Source: Brevipalpus yothersi (Eukaryota; Arthropoda; Arachnida; Trombidiformes; Tenuipalpidae). Taken from it: a DNA stretch of 64,000 bases. Below the pieces are notes generated by a model. The model made no database searches and was not told the origin of the DNA. It was given only the letters and a program-made list of their open reading frames with translations. The position numbers and the translations under genes are program-made. Positions 22,137 to 33,770 of the stretch are shown here, one piece after another (position 1 is the first letter of the stretch; each line of letters starts with the position of its first letter). Location of the stretch: NCBI GenBank assembly GCA_003956705.1, contig QZCP01000257.1, forward strand, positions 215,017-279,016, given 5' to 3'.

Positions 22137-23549
22137 TATCTCGAGCTTGAGGAGAGTTCAATGCATTGGTTGGGAATTCAAATCGTATTGTGTGTATGGA
22201 GAATTTTCAGAGAATTTCAAATGTTTCACTTTTCAAATGCAGAAGTGTTATGACTAAATCATCGATGTATGATATTTGAGCTCATGGACATCATTATCTT
22301 TATTCAGAGCGCAATGATGCTCAAATTTTGATAGGTCAGAGCTAAGTTAACGGGATCCCAGTTAGTAAGATGATTGTTCGAGGGTCATAATGTCACATAT
22401 TACAGTTGTCTTACTGGTCATAAAGTGGACTAAACATTTGAAATCAAACAGATGAACGTTTTCGAAAGCAAAATTATAGTGTACTCAGCAATTTTATTGA
22501 TATTAGCCTTCAGTTGAAGAAAGAATTACAGCTTCAGTCTAGACTCAAAAATTGAGGATGAAATTATATGCTTAACAAAAGTGGTTGTCAATATGAGATG
22601 TAGCATTTGATCTTAATCGGTCTTCTACATTTACTATGAGCGATGAAATTTTGCAAGTAAAATATCGAACCAATACTAGCAAAACAGACGAATCAAATAA
22701 TTTTTTATGTGGCAAATTTTTGGAGAATAAGCTTAAGCTTTCAGTATTCATCTTATTCTCAATTCAAATGATGTAATACTTTTGATTGTTTCTCTAAACC
22801 TCTTTGAATAAAAAAAATTACTGAAATTGGGCAAATAATTCAGTTCATGCATTCTTGGTTTAGTGTACAAAGTTTCCAGACTTTCTCCATCTTTAGTGGA
22901 AGAGAGTGAAAATATTAATGAATTCGGTGTTCCATGAGATCCTTTCTAAATTGAATAAATAATCGTTCTGATCGACGATTCTTATAATCAATCAATTTCA
23001 TAAGGAAGGCAATTCTTGAAAATCAAGTGACTATCCCAACATTCCACAGATTTGTAACTTAGTTAAAATTTTATCTGCTCCATAGTCGATTACATTCGTC
23101 TTTGTAAATTTTTTGATGGACAGAAAAATTACACACGTATTACTCATCTGAATAATTTTCAATATCAACTAAACGTTTTCCACTTCATCATTATCATACA
23201 AATTGCTTAGGAAAGTATGAAAGTAAGAAAAAGGATTGCATGTCGATCTTGTATATGACGTATTTACATGTCCTTCACGAATGGTTTCCTGTTTTTCTTT
23301 CTTAGTGCTGTCGATCATCTTCTATTCGGAAATGTACAGCCCCAGTGATTGAGGTCCAATTAATCTTACAGAATTACCTGTCAACAATCAAATTTTTCTC
23401 TCCAAAAATGATGATGATTCCAGTCATCATCAACATGATGAGCTATTTTCCCTTCGCTGATTGTGACACCAATAAGAAGGGAAAAACTGAGTAAACCAAG
23501 TTTTCAAGAATGTTATCATAAAAGTTTCAAGATGACGCAAACATTATCA

Positions 23550-24111
23550 TAGCGAGTAATGAGCAAAACGATTTTGTGACTTCAGGTCGTCAACATAATC
23601 ATTTGTCGATATACTTACACTGATTTCGTTGAGGATCACAGAGGTTCTCATTTGACGTTGATAATCTATAATCTGGCAGTGTATTTGTGCTTTTTTTAGA
23701 ATTTTTTCAAGTTCAAATATGATACCAATATATTTGTCACCAATATCAAAATAAGTTAAAAGCTTCCATCCCAATTGAATCATCATCAGTAACATTAAGT
23801 ATCCACTGATTTTGTTAAGCTTGTACAAGTGTTTTTCAAAAGAAATCTGATCAATGCTGATCGAAGATTAATTTGAGTTGCGATTTCTTAAAAAATTGCT
23901 GACTGGATAAGACATCGATGAGTGACTTACAAGGCTCAACAACAAAGTTTTTATCAATCCAATCATCTATCCATCCATGATCTGAGAAGTGAGAATAAAA
24001 ATAGGAAAGGTAAAAATGATTTCGAGTACCGCATGCAATCAATGAGTTTGATAATAAATTTCTAGGAATTTCATCATGAAGATAGAATGTAAAAAAACAT
24101 GATGCAGTCAT
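23550..24111 (-). other. Possible unrecognised minus-strand exons
   Basis: Two adjacent open stretches on the minus strand look slightly more gene-like than their surroundings. One (24111 down to about 23935) starts with ATG, contains a pyrimidine-rich AG acceptor near 24000, and ends at a strong GTAAGT donor. The other (about 23838 down to 23619) follows an AG and also ends at a GTAAGT donor after ILNEIS. However, I could not connect the phases into one continuous protein, and neither stretch resembles a known family. They may be chance, or remains of a fast-evolving gene. Confidence 0.15.
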
Positions 24112-24125
24112 CAGGAACGTTCAGA

Positions 24126-24128
<3 letters not shown>

Positions 24129-24173
<45 letters not shown>
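24129..24173. repeat. (AG)n microsatellite
   Basis: A perfect AG run of about 22 units in the gene-poor region. Confidence 0.95.
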
Positions 24174-24176
<3 letters not shown>

Positions 24177-25569
24177 TCTCAAGCAATTCACGTCCATCAT
24201 CATGAATTCATATGTACAAATGAATGCTAAACTGAAAATCGAGTCCAAACGTGATTTGGTCACTTTTGATTGATGACAAGGTAGAAGTCGAATTTAATCT
24301 TCTAGATTATTCATGATATTCTGGGAAGAGAGGGAAATGGATTCATTGAGCAATTCACTCTATCTGCTGTGCAATGAAAATAGTTAAATTAACATTTTCA
24401 TCTACTAATTGATCATCTATCGATGCACATCAGTGTATCTGTGTGACTGTATAGGTATACCTTTATTCAGTCTGGTGAAATGAGGAAAAAAGCTGTTTGC
24501 AATAAAAAAACGAGTCTAGTCATTTTCTAGGCTGAAATCACGACCATCATGATAATGATGATGATATACACGTTCGTCTTCCATCTTTTCTCTCTATCTC
24601 TCAATTCATGATCATTTCTAAAGAGAGAGAAGAAGCTCCAGATAGAATATAGAAAGTAGATGGAAATATACATATACATATATATATGTTCATCTATACT
24701 ATTACTAGCATTAAAGAATGAAAGATGAATACTCTTGGTGATGATCATGTCCAAGGCTTGTCTGCCAACCTGCTCAACGGCCTGAGAGCGCAAAAAAAGA
24801 TCTTTCTCTCTCTCTCTCTCTCTCTCGGCGATGAAGTTTACGTTTCATCATGAAAGAAATGTAAAGGCAACTGGAAAGGAAGGCCAACAAGTTGATTTAA
24901 CTTCAAAATCAACTCAACTTACCATCAGATCGATCGGCATCAAGAGCCGGGAAGAGAGAGAGAGAAAGAGGGAGGGAAAAATGAAAGTGAATCTGATGGG
25001 AGAGAGGAGAGAGAGACTCTTTGCTAACGATATCGATTGACTAAAAAGAAGAAGTAGAAAAATCTGAATCTGAAATACATGTAGGATGAGATAGATGTTC
25101 ATGTTCTTTCCAACATCTTGCCATCGTTTCCCCCCTCTCACCTTCTACCATAGTAGTACATAGATTCTATCGAGTGTGGTTCATCATTCCACTTTCATTG
25201 GGAACTCATCCAGTGAAGATCATTATCCCTCCCCAGTTACATCTCTCTTCTCTCTCTCTCTCTTCTCTCTCTCCTCTCTCTTGTCTCTGTCTCTTTTTCT
25301 CTCTTTTTACCTCAAGACTGACAACTTGCCCGATCGATACTTGGGCTTGTTTTGCTCATCTCACAGAGACAATTCAATTTTGATCATTTTGCTTCACGAT
25401 TTTCTCTCTCAACCATTCGAGTTCTAACACACAAAATTGACATTTTTTTTCGAAAGTTTTTCCAATTCGCATTTCGATTTGTGTGAATTTTTGCCTTCAT
25501 ATTCGACAAGTTTGTGGTTAATTCGAAAAATCTTATCCACACATCTTACACCACACACACATTTTCATT

Positions 25570-28500
25570 ATGGCAATGACTAAATTGCTATTGTTTTGCC
25601 TCGCATCCTTTAGCATCTCATTTGCTGATCCAATTCCAGCAACATCATCATCGCCTGTAAGCTCAGTCACCACTCTTGTCAATGACACTACTAGTGCCAA
25701 GCCACAAACGACCCTAGCTTCATCCCCGATTCCAGTCACTTCACCATCAACCTCAACTTCCACCACCACCACCACCACCACAACAACAACAATCACACCA
25801 ACAACATTGGCAGCCAATCCAACAGTTAATAAAGCCAATTCATCGAGTATTAGTCCTGTGGCTGGTAATATTAGTTCGACAACAACAACTGTTAAGCCAT
25901 TAGCCGCTGCTGTTGTCAGTAGTTTGAATTCAACGGCTGCATCACTGGTCCTAGATTCAGCTGTCACCACCACCACCACCACCACAACAACTACAATTCC
26001 ACCATCATCATCATCTCCTCCAGCATCACCATCACCAACCACCACTACTACGACATCGGTTCAGACAACGTCTCAGTCGACAACGGCCAATTCTGAATCC
26101 AATACCAAAGAATCTGATTCTGTTGCTCTTCAAGGTGGTCTAATTGAATCGAGAATTCCAACCGAAATGGAACCACCACTAGTACCACGAAAACCGACCC
26201 ATTCCCTACAAAAGCCAATGGATGGCTTTGGTCTCGATTTTTTGCGAAAACAATCATCTGCCAATGGAAATGATAATCTACTTGTATCACCATTGGGCAT
26301 TATGCTCACATATACAATGCTATTGGAAGGTGCTCGAAATTCGACTGCCGATCAGATAATGACCGTACTTCGACTTAAACCTTCACTCAATAATACGGAA
26401 AACATTCGAAATGAATTCAGTAAGGTATGAGTTAAAATGTTTACATTGATTGATTGTTTTCATTTTCACCAGCCAACGCCTCGATTCTTCTTCCTCTCTT
26501 TTCTCTCTCTTTCATTGTTTTCATTCATGATTGGCTGTATATTAATGATTTAAGGGATGTATTCATAGAGGAATGTTGACATATTCGAACGTGATCAGCT
26601 TTCCAGTCTGGATTCTTGCTCTCTTCCTCTCAATGACATTCGCATACCATCCAGGCATGAAATCTCGTTGATTATGTCAATATGAATATCCAGGTCAATA
26701 TTATTTTTCATTTCATCCAGGGTTCTTCATGGAGACAAAAAAAGTGTAGATTATTTATCATATCTTTTTGAAGAGGAAATCCCGGCTAAAATGATAAGGA
26801 ATACATCTTGAAAAATAGGAAAGAGAGAAAAAAGAAAGAAAGAAAGAGAGAGAAAGAAAGAAAGAGAGAGAGTTCTTAACCACTTCTAACTATCATTACT
26901 CTGTTGAGTGGTGAGTTTTATTCGTTAACTTTCACCGGTTAGTTACTAATATGGCATCAGTTTATCATGAGATGTAATTACTACTATTGACATTCATCAT
27001 TGACTCACTGTTTCCTCTATTCTTTCCATCATTTCCTTCTTGATAATTTAAGAGTTCAAGATAATTTGTTGCTAAATCATTTCTCAATCGTAAGGCAATC
27101 AGATAATGTATAGAAAAATCCAGGTCTCGATAATGTAAATTACTGAGTCAAATATTACACTCCTACCATAGTTTGATTATTAGCACAAAATTCAGAATCT
27201 ATTTCAAGAGAATTTTCATCACTTGGCGACCCAAACAGATACAATTTATCACAAAAATTGATCAGCATGGTTCCACACTAGACCGGAATCAAGACAATTT
27301 TCTATTCTCTCTTGTGTGTACACTATTGTGGCCCACATTCAAATTGACTTATTGAGTTTGTGTTCCAATTTTATTCCGGAAAAGGGGTGTCTTCCAAAGA
27401 GATGAGCTTTTCTTTCATTTATTCAATTATTTTCGAAGGAATATTGATTCGGTTGTCCTTCTCTCTCTCTCACACACATCAACCTATATACTACCGCCAA
27501 AGTTCGAAAGGAAATCTCTAAATTGCTGTCATTGACTGTCTGTATTTTTTATTCATTCTTATTGTTCTTCTCTTCTCTCCGAATAAATATCGGTTGTCCT
27601 CGATAAGCGATAAATTAAATTATTCATTGAATTTATTTGAGGCAATTTTCTCTCCTTACAGCTCGTCCAGCAATATGAACAGCAAGATCAAAATTTTACT
27701 CTTAAAATGGCCAATAAAGCGGTAGTCAACAAACAATATCCAGTTAAATCAGATTACAAGCAAACTTTGGAGAAAAATTATCTTGCCACAATTGATTCAG
27801 AAGATTTTGGTCAAGGAGCTGCATTATTGGCCAAATTGAACTCATGGGTTGCTCAGATGACCAACAATTTGATTCCCTCCCTGTTCAAAGATCCTCCTGA
27901 GCCCAAAACAGTGCTCATATTGATCAATGCCCTCTACTTCAAAGGACTATGGACAACACCATTCTCTAAGGCTGACACTGTTGACGATACTTTCAACAAT
28001 ATCGATGGTTCCAAAAGTAATGTTAAGATGATGAATTTACGAAACAAAAAGTTCTTCTATTCCCATCTGAGTGACGAAAACTTAAAGGTAAATTTCATGA
28101 ATGAACCAAAATGATTGTTATCTATGAATTGAAATACACCTGTTAATAAGCTGCTAATTTTAGATACATAATTTCTCTCTGCTATTACTAGCACAAGATA
28201 TATTCAAATGATGCTGATATTTTTTCTGCCAAACTCATCCATGTGAATCGTTGTGTCAATGCTGTGCTCAGCATTGTCTTATGATTGTCAAAGCTATTCA
28301 TATTCGGGAAATTATTTTCCAAAACTTCTTTCGGATTTATTCGATACATTCTCTCTATTAGCTGCTTTCTATTTCCTGTCCTTGTTCAGTATTTTTGAAG
28401 CAGCCTTGTAAGATACATATTCGTTTGTTCCCTTTGTTTATGATAATCTTGTTCTCTCCCATGAATAGATCATCGAGTTACCCTACCATGGAAGCGTCAG

Positions 28501-28925
28501 CATGTACATAATGATGCCAACGATGGTTGATGGCCTCACTAGACTTATTCCAAATCTAACTGAGGAAAAGATTGACGAATATCTTGACTCTCTTGGACAG
28601 CATACACTCTCCAAGGTGATGATTCCTAAATTCCGATTGGAAGATAAACACGAACTTCACACCATTCTCCCTGCAATGGGACTCGATAACCCATTCGGTG
28701 ATTCAGCTAATTTCACTGGTATCTCTGATTTACCTCTCAAAGTGTAAGTATATTAATTAACTACAGGATGCATTGTTAATGGATAAAATACACCTAGATC
28801 ATAGACTATACTTACTGATTCTAGGTGTGAGAAACATTTTCCCGGAAGAGAAACAGAGAGCAGTTTATTGATTCTTTTGTGTGAAAGTTTACTCACTCGA
28901 TTATTACTCTGTTTCATCTTTTAGA

Positions 28926-28980
<55 letters not shown>

Positions 28981-29569
28981 GGGAACAGGAAGATGAATAC
29001 GATTGCTTCTTGTTCGTTTATATTAACGAATGTTTTATCGATTGTTGAGTTCATATTGACTGACCTGTTAGCTTCAAAAGTCATTTGCAATCCTTTGAAT
29101 CATCGATTTTTTACTCTAATCCATCTATCAAATTATCATTCGAGACGTGTGAAAGTCAATTAATTGTGATGATTTTCTTTCTTCCAGCTCACAATCAATC
29201 CAGGAGGCCGTTATTGTTGTCGATGAGGAGGGTACAGAGGCGGCTGCAGCCACTTTCGCAATCACTGTACTGCGAATGAGCTATGAGGTTTCTAATCCAG
29301 AACCTTTCATTCTTGATCGACCATTCCTTTTCTTATTACGAGACAAGAAAACTTCGATCAATCTTTTCGTCGGTGTTATCAATAAGTTGCCAAATGAAAA
29401 CATGACTCCAGCGGCAAAACCTGCCATAGTTCTACCCGAGGCTACCACAATGATACCCGCAGTGGGTGGAAAGATCAAGCCGACAATAGGCACAAAGCTT
29501 GAGGCAACCGCTGCCAGTGAGCTTAGTGGTGTGAGTGAAATTCCAACAACAGGACCTCCTCAAGCGTAA
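25570..29569 (+). CDS. Secreted inhibitory serpin with mucin-like N-terminal region
   Basis: Four exons: 25570-26424, 27662-28087, 28469-28743, 29188-29569 (645 aa; phases agree). The product is a secreted serine protease inhibitor. A signal peptide (MAMTKLLLFCLASFSISFA) is followed by about 165 residues of Thr/Ser/Pro/Ala-rich sequence with poly-Thr runs, likely heavily O-glycosylated. The serpin fold begins near residue 215 (DNLLVSPLGIMLTYTMLLEG) and includes ILINALYFKGLW and PFLFLLRDKKTSINLFVGVI. The hinge, EEGTEAAAAT at about residues 532-541, fits the inhibitory consensus. Counting from it, the scissile bond is predicted at Arg548-Met549, pointing to a trypsin-like target protease. About 65 extra residues (Pro/Ala/Thr-rich) follow the normal serpin end. 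Typical serpins have about 400 aa, so both ends are extended. Exon 1 carries signal, mucin part and the first serpin helices in a single piece, so this is not an artefact of joining distant exons. Targets and site (haemolymph, gut, saliva) are unknown. Confidence 0.92.
28929..28977. repeat. (TC)n microsatellite in serpin intron 3
   Basis: A perfect TC run of about 24 units inside the last serpin intron (28744-29187). Confidence 0.95.
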
Positions 29570-29903
29570 TTTAAATGAACATGATTCCGCATAAGGATCT
29601 CGATTTTTCCTCTCCCCAAACTGTTAACTACTTTAAGCCCATTTTAAAGAAAATCACTTTCAATTGTATACCAATCAAAAAGAAAATGTACCATCTATTG
29701 TCACCTTGAAATTAACGGCCAGAGTAGAGGCAAAATGAATGTTATAATCGTTTCTCTGGTTACTTATACATTAATACCAAATATGTCACCTGTGAAGTGA
29801 ATTTTTAACGAATACATACAAGTTCCATTCAGAAAAAAAATCACAAATTACTTAGAAAGACTATAACAACGAGTTGGTTAGTACATTTTTGTTAGCAAAA
29901 ATA
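29570..29903. other. Convergent spacer, serpin / TDO
   Basis: 334 bp between two facing stop codons; presumably the two 3' UTRs. No other feature is seen. Confidence 0.55.
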
Positions 29904-31743
29904 TCACCACGTGTCCTTCTTAGGCCCATCTTCGTGATCACTATCGTCATCCCTTGGACCCAGCTTATTCAGTTTATTCTTAATTCGAGGTGTCAACAAC
30001 GGTAAATATTCTTTCGATACCAGGAAAGTTGATAGATTAAATAGATCCACAAACACTTTGTAGCGATCACTCAGTGTTGATCTCAAATAATGATATCCAG
30101 AAGATCCACCAGTTCCCATTTGATGTGATCCTATCATACGCAAAACCATTTGAACGTGGTTATCTGTGGCAAAAATGAAATTATTATCAATTGATGATTG
30201 TTGCTCAACTTTTTTGCTGGGTTTCTGAAGGTTCTGAATGATATGAGGGGGTTTTCTAAGACTATTTGATAGTGTATCGATTTCACTTGTATCGTTCGAG
30301 ATTGAAGGTTACATGCAACCGAGTTCCGTTTCGATCATCTTATCATTCTGATATGGAACATACACACACACACATTCATAGGTACATACAAACAAAGTGA
30401 TTACATAGAATCAATTGGATTTGCTAGGATCTCAATATAGAAATAACAAGAGAGATAAGTTTTTCCAAGAAGTTCCCTGATCAAACAATCGAATGAATGT
30501 TTTTCTACTTCTTACGCAAAGAGAGAAAAGAGAGGAAAGAGAGAGAAGAAAAAAAAATACCAAGATCACTCACATCTCCACTTGGTTATCAGCGAATCAA
30601 TGTCCATGAGTGAAGTGAGCACTTGGTAAGGTTGATTAAATCTAGGCTGATCACGATAAAATGATATCATCAGTGCTCCTTGAAGTGCCTTGTGAGAAAA
30701 TCTTCGTTCACCGCGAGCGATAAGTCCATTGTGTTTGGTTTCGTCGAAAATTGAGTCAAATATTTCTTCCCGCCTTTTGCATTCAGAAATCGCTTGCTCT
30801 TTCACACTTGGATCACTTTCGGGCTCAGATTCGGCCGATTTACGTTGTTCGGCAAGCATACTGGTTACAACCTCTTTGTAACGATCCCAAAATTTGAAAT
30901 CCCTTTCCTCCAAGCCTGGCGTTCTTTCCAGCCACCTTTGAATCAGATCCAACAATGATGGCTCTTGTTCAGATTGCTTGATAGTTTCTATAACTTTGGG
31001 ATCCTCGAAAACTTTCAGATAATGACTTTTGCCATAATTGATACGTAGCTCATTTTTAACACCCAATTTGTTTTCCAACAATCGGAATTGAACACTCTGA
31101 AATCCTGAGGCTGGTGAGAGATAATTTCTGAATTCCATAAATTCCAGTGCGGTCATGGTTTCTAGGATGCTCACTTGATCAACCAGTAGCTTTGTTTGAG
31201 GAAGAAAAATAAGATAGATACATTGAAAATAAATGTTGAATTATGGATGACTCATAACTTACTTTCAGTATCAAAACTATTCGACTTAAACGAGATGTGA
31301 TGATTAACATACTTGTTTCGCTCACATCCTAAGGGTTTAAATACAGAAAAACGATTAGTCAGCTAATTGAGCGATGTGATAGGAAAGAGAAATCTTTTAT
31401 CAAAATAAAAATATTGAAAATTTACCTGATTTCCCAGCAGCTTTCTCACTGAATCCAATTCGTAAATAATCTGCTTGAACCATAATTCATAAGCTTGGTG
31501 GGTGATAATGAATAAATGTTCATCGTGAACTTCATCGCCCAATGAACGTGTGATCGGCTCTACACAGGCTAACAGTTGATCCAACTTTTGAATCAGAAAT
31601 GAGAAAAAGACAATCGGAAATCAGAAACGGGACCAAAAACAGAAAACAAATAAATTTCTTACCATCAAATATTCACCATAAAGCATTCCTCCTCGAGGTA
31701 CTGCTCGAGGTTTATTGGTTTCATTGTGATTTGGATCACTCAT
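29904..31743 (-). CDS. TDO: Tryptophan 2,3-dioxygenase
   Basis: Five exons on the minus strand: 31663-31743, 31426-31584, 31263-31328, 30574-31189, 29904-30163 (393 aa; phases agree, all GT-AG). It is a haem enzyme of the cytosol that opens the indole ring of L-tryptophan to N-formylkynurenine, the first step of the kynurenine pathway (Drosophila vermilion, feeding ommochrome pigment synthesis). Signature blocks: DEHLFIITHQAYELWFKQI with the active-site His56; ETMTALEFMEFRNYLSPASG with Arg123 for the substrate carboxylate; and WRYNHVQMVLRMIG with the proximal haem ligand His310, followed by GTGGSSGYHYL. Length and order match the family. The C-terminal ~15 residues are acidic (DDDSDHEDGPKK). 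The start exon encodes a short non-conserved leader, then YGEYLM. TDO is tetrameric in other animals. It converges with the serpin gene. Confidence 0.97.
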
Positions 31744-33155
31744 CGTGTCAAACGTATCACCAACGAATCAAAATGTACGCAGAACGAATTGATGGCCAAG
31801 GAAAAGTTCACACGTGGAGCAATTGAATATGAGTTACCCAGTTACTTTAATTTGAATATTTATTTACACATAAACACTGAATCAATGTTGCAATTAACAC
31901 AATTAACAAGGGTCAAGCCCGCCAAGTACACCTTCAAAAGAAGAACAAGATTTAAGGGAGAGGCAGAGAGGCGCGAAAAAAACGATATCTTCCCAGTTAA
32001 TACACAAGATTTATATAATATAAGTAGCAACGAAAGATCGGATGATGATCGTCGAATTTTTCTTTCTAACGAACCAACACTTAAGTTAACTTGAGCAACG
32101 TAAATTGAGCAACTTGTGTGTGTGTGTATGTATGTAGTGTGTGAGCTAATCAAGCACTTGATAATATACTGCCATTCACAAGTACAGAGGAGAAAGAGAG
32201 AGAAAGTAAGAATGAAGATGATGATGACGACAGAGTGGCAACGGAGGGAGGAGAAGTTGGAAGAAGAAGAAGAAGAAGAAGAAAAACTGAGACTGTCAAG
32301 AAATTATCATGCCTGAGGACATAAATTCTTACCATACATAATCTCTGTCGGCTATCGAACAAGAAGAAGTCACATAGATTATTTTAAAATACACTCACAT
32401 ATATACACACTGTTCAAATCTCAGGTCTCGTGAATAGCCTGTATTGGATAGTTTACACCAAGAATGAACTGACGATGGTGATGATCAGGAGTCAGACGGA
32501 TGAAACTTTTAATTGATCACTTGAATGTGAGGCGGTGGTCTGTGGTAAGCTCGGTGGAATGAATTCATGAGACAAGATTGATCATAGATTGTAGATCGAT
32601 GGAATTTTGGTGAGCAAAAAAAAATGTGAGCGAAAAATTCCATTCATTGGACACGTGGAACGGGAGGAGAAAGTGCCGGGTCTAACCGCTGGTCATTGGT
32701 CAAAGGACCAAAAGAACAGGTCAAACATGGTTTCTTTGCAAAGAGGATTAGTGGATCAGATATTGGTGAGAGTATCCAATAAGGAATTGTTTCGAAATGT
32801 CCAATTTTTCATGTTACATGGGAAAATGATGAGGGGAAGAAAATTGTCAGGCGAGCACCTTGTGACCAGTAGAAGATTGACAAGGTGGTATGAGAATAGT
32901 TCTTGATTACGATTATCAAGTTTATCATGACGAAGAAGTCGACTGACTCGAATTCTAATCTTTTCATAGTGAAATCGAGTTCCACTGCAAACGAATTTGT
33001 GAAATTTCGAGATAAAGTCAAGTTCTGAACTCAATGATGGATGATGAGCGATCATTTTTTCGGTTTTTTAATTAATTACTTCCTTTTTTAAAAATAAAGC
33101 AAGAGACGTTCAGACAGTAATTGATGGTTTGGGAAAATTTCTAACCAATTTTAAA
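31744..33155. other. Intergenic, TDO upstream region
   Basis: No gene is seen in 1.4 kb. It contains the TDO promoter side, a (TG)n-like stretch at about 32117-32140 and a GAA-rich run at about 32259-32283. Open frames here lack recognisable protein sequence. Confidence 0.5.
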
Positions 33156-33640
33156 CAGTCGATTCCTGATTGGATAAGCGAATTTTAGAAAATATTCAGA
33201 CCCCATCTATCTCATGAGGTGATGAGATGCGATTAAGTGATCTAGTAAGCATTCTGGGATGGAGAACAACTCTTTTTCCAATCTCTTGCATCTTGTATCA
33301 GGAGATATGATTTTTCGCTGAGAACAATTCTTCTATGATTGGGTAACTTGAGACGATTCATGATTTTCGCAGAAATGATTACATGTTTCTCTCACAGCTT
33401 TCGGTCGCATTTCATGCATTATATTGCGAATTGACGATCATTGGATTCATTTGATCATGATGATTCGTTTATGGTGCGGGCGAAAAAAAAGTCGCATAAT
33501 GCAGTCCTTATTGAATTTACATGGATGACATAGATATTGTAATTCCAATTTGGATTTTCTTTTCAAATAAGCTTTTTTCAGTGAAAATCTAATTATTGAT
33601 TCAGGGTTTACAAAATCTCGTCATCAGACAGCTGATAGGA
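33156..33640 (-). repeat. Left arm of a diverged inverted repeat around the Mondo-like gene
   Basis: Read on the minus strand, this stretch resembles 37905-38360 on the plus strand over almost its whole length. Shared words include TTATCCAATCAGGAAT, TAGATCACT, AGCGAAAAATCA, ACGAATCATCAT, ATATCTATGTCATCCATGT and GATTTTCACTGAAAAA. Mismatches and small indels are spread throughout. Boundaries are approximate. No coding potential or terminal duplication is evident. Confidence 0.8.
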
Positions 33641-33770
33641 ACTAGTTGCAGAAAAATTGATTTTCCAAAACTATAATATAATGCCTCAAAAAGGAAGAAG
33701 GAGAGAAAAAAAAATTTTGGGAAAGCGAGAAGCTCATAACGTTTGTCGATTGTAGAATGGAAGCGATTTT

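Larger units (their letters stand above)
22139..25569. other. Gene-poor intergenic region
   Basis: About 3.4 kb without a gene I can name. Contents: a (GA)n tract at 24129-24173, a smaller (CT)n at about 24804-24826, CT-rich sequence at 25241-25305, and weakly coding-like minus-strand stretches at 23550-24111 described separately. The last few hundred bases are presumably the serpin promoter. Confidence 0.5.

Noticed and set aside
25533..26045. Minus-strand frame opposite serpin exon 1 (poly-Val, Gly, Asp)
   Set aside because: It is a mirror of the (ACC)n poly-Thr coding repeat; the plus strand has the signal peptide and the serpin fold.
32607..33055. Overlapping open frames on both strands upstream of TDO
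   Set aside because: No homology, no consistent splice structure, and length within chance expectation for this composition.
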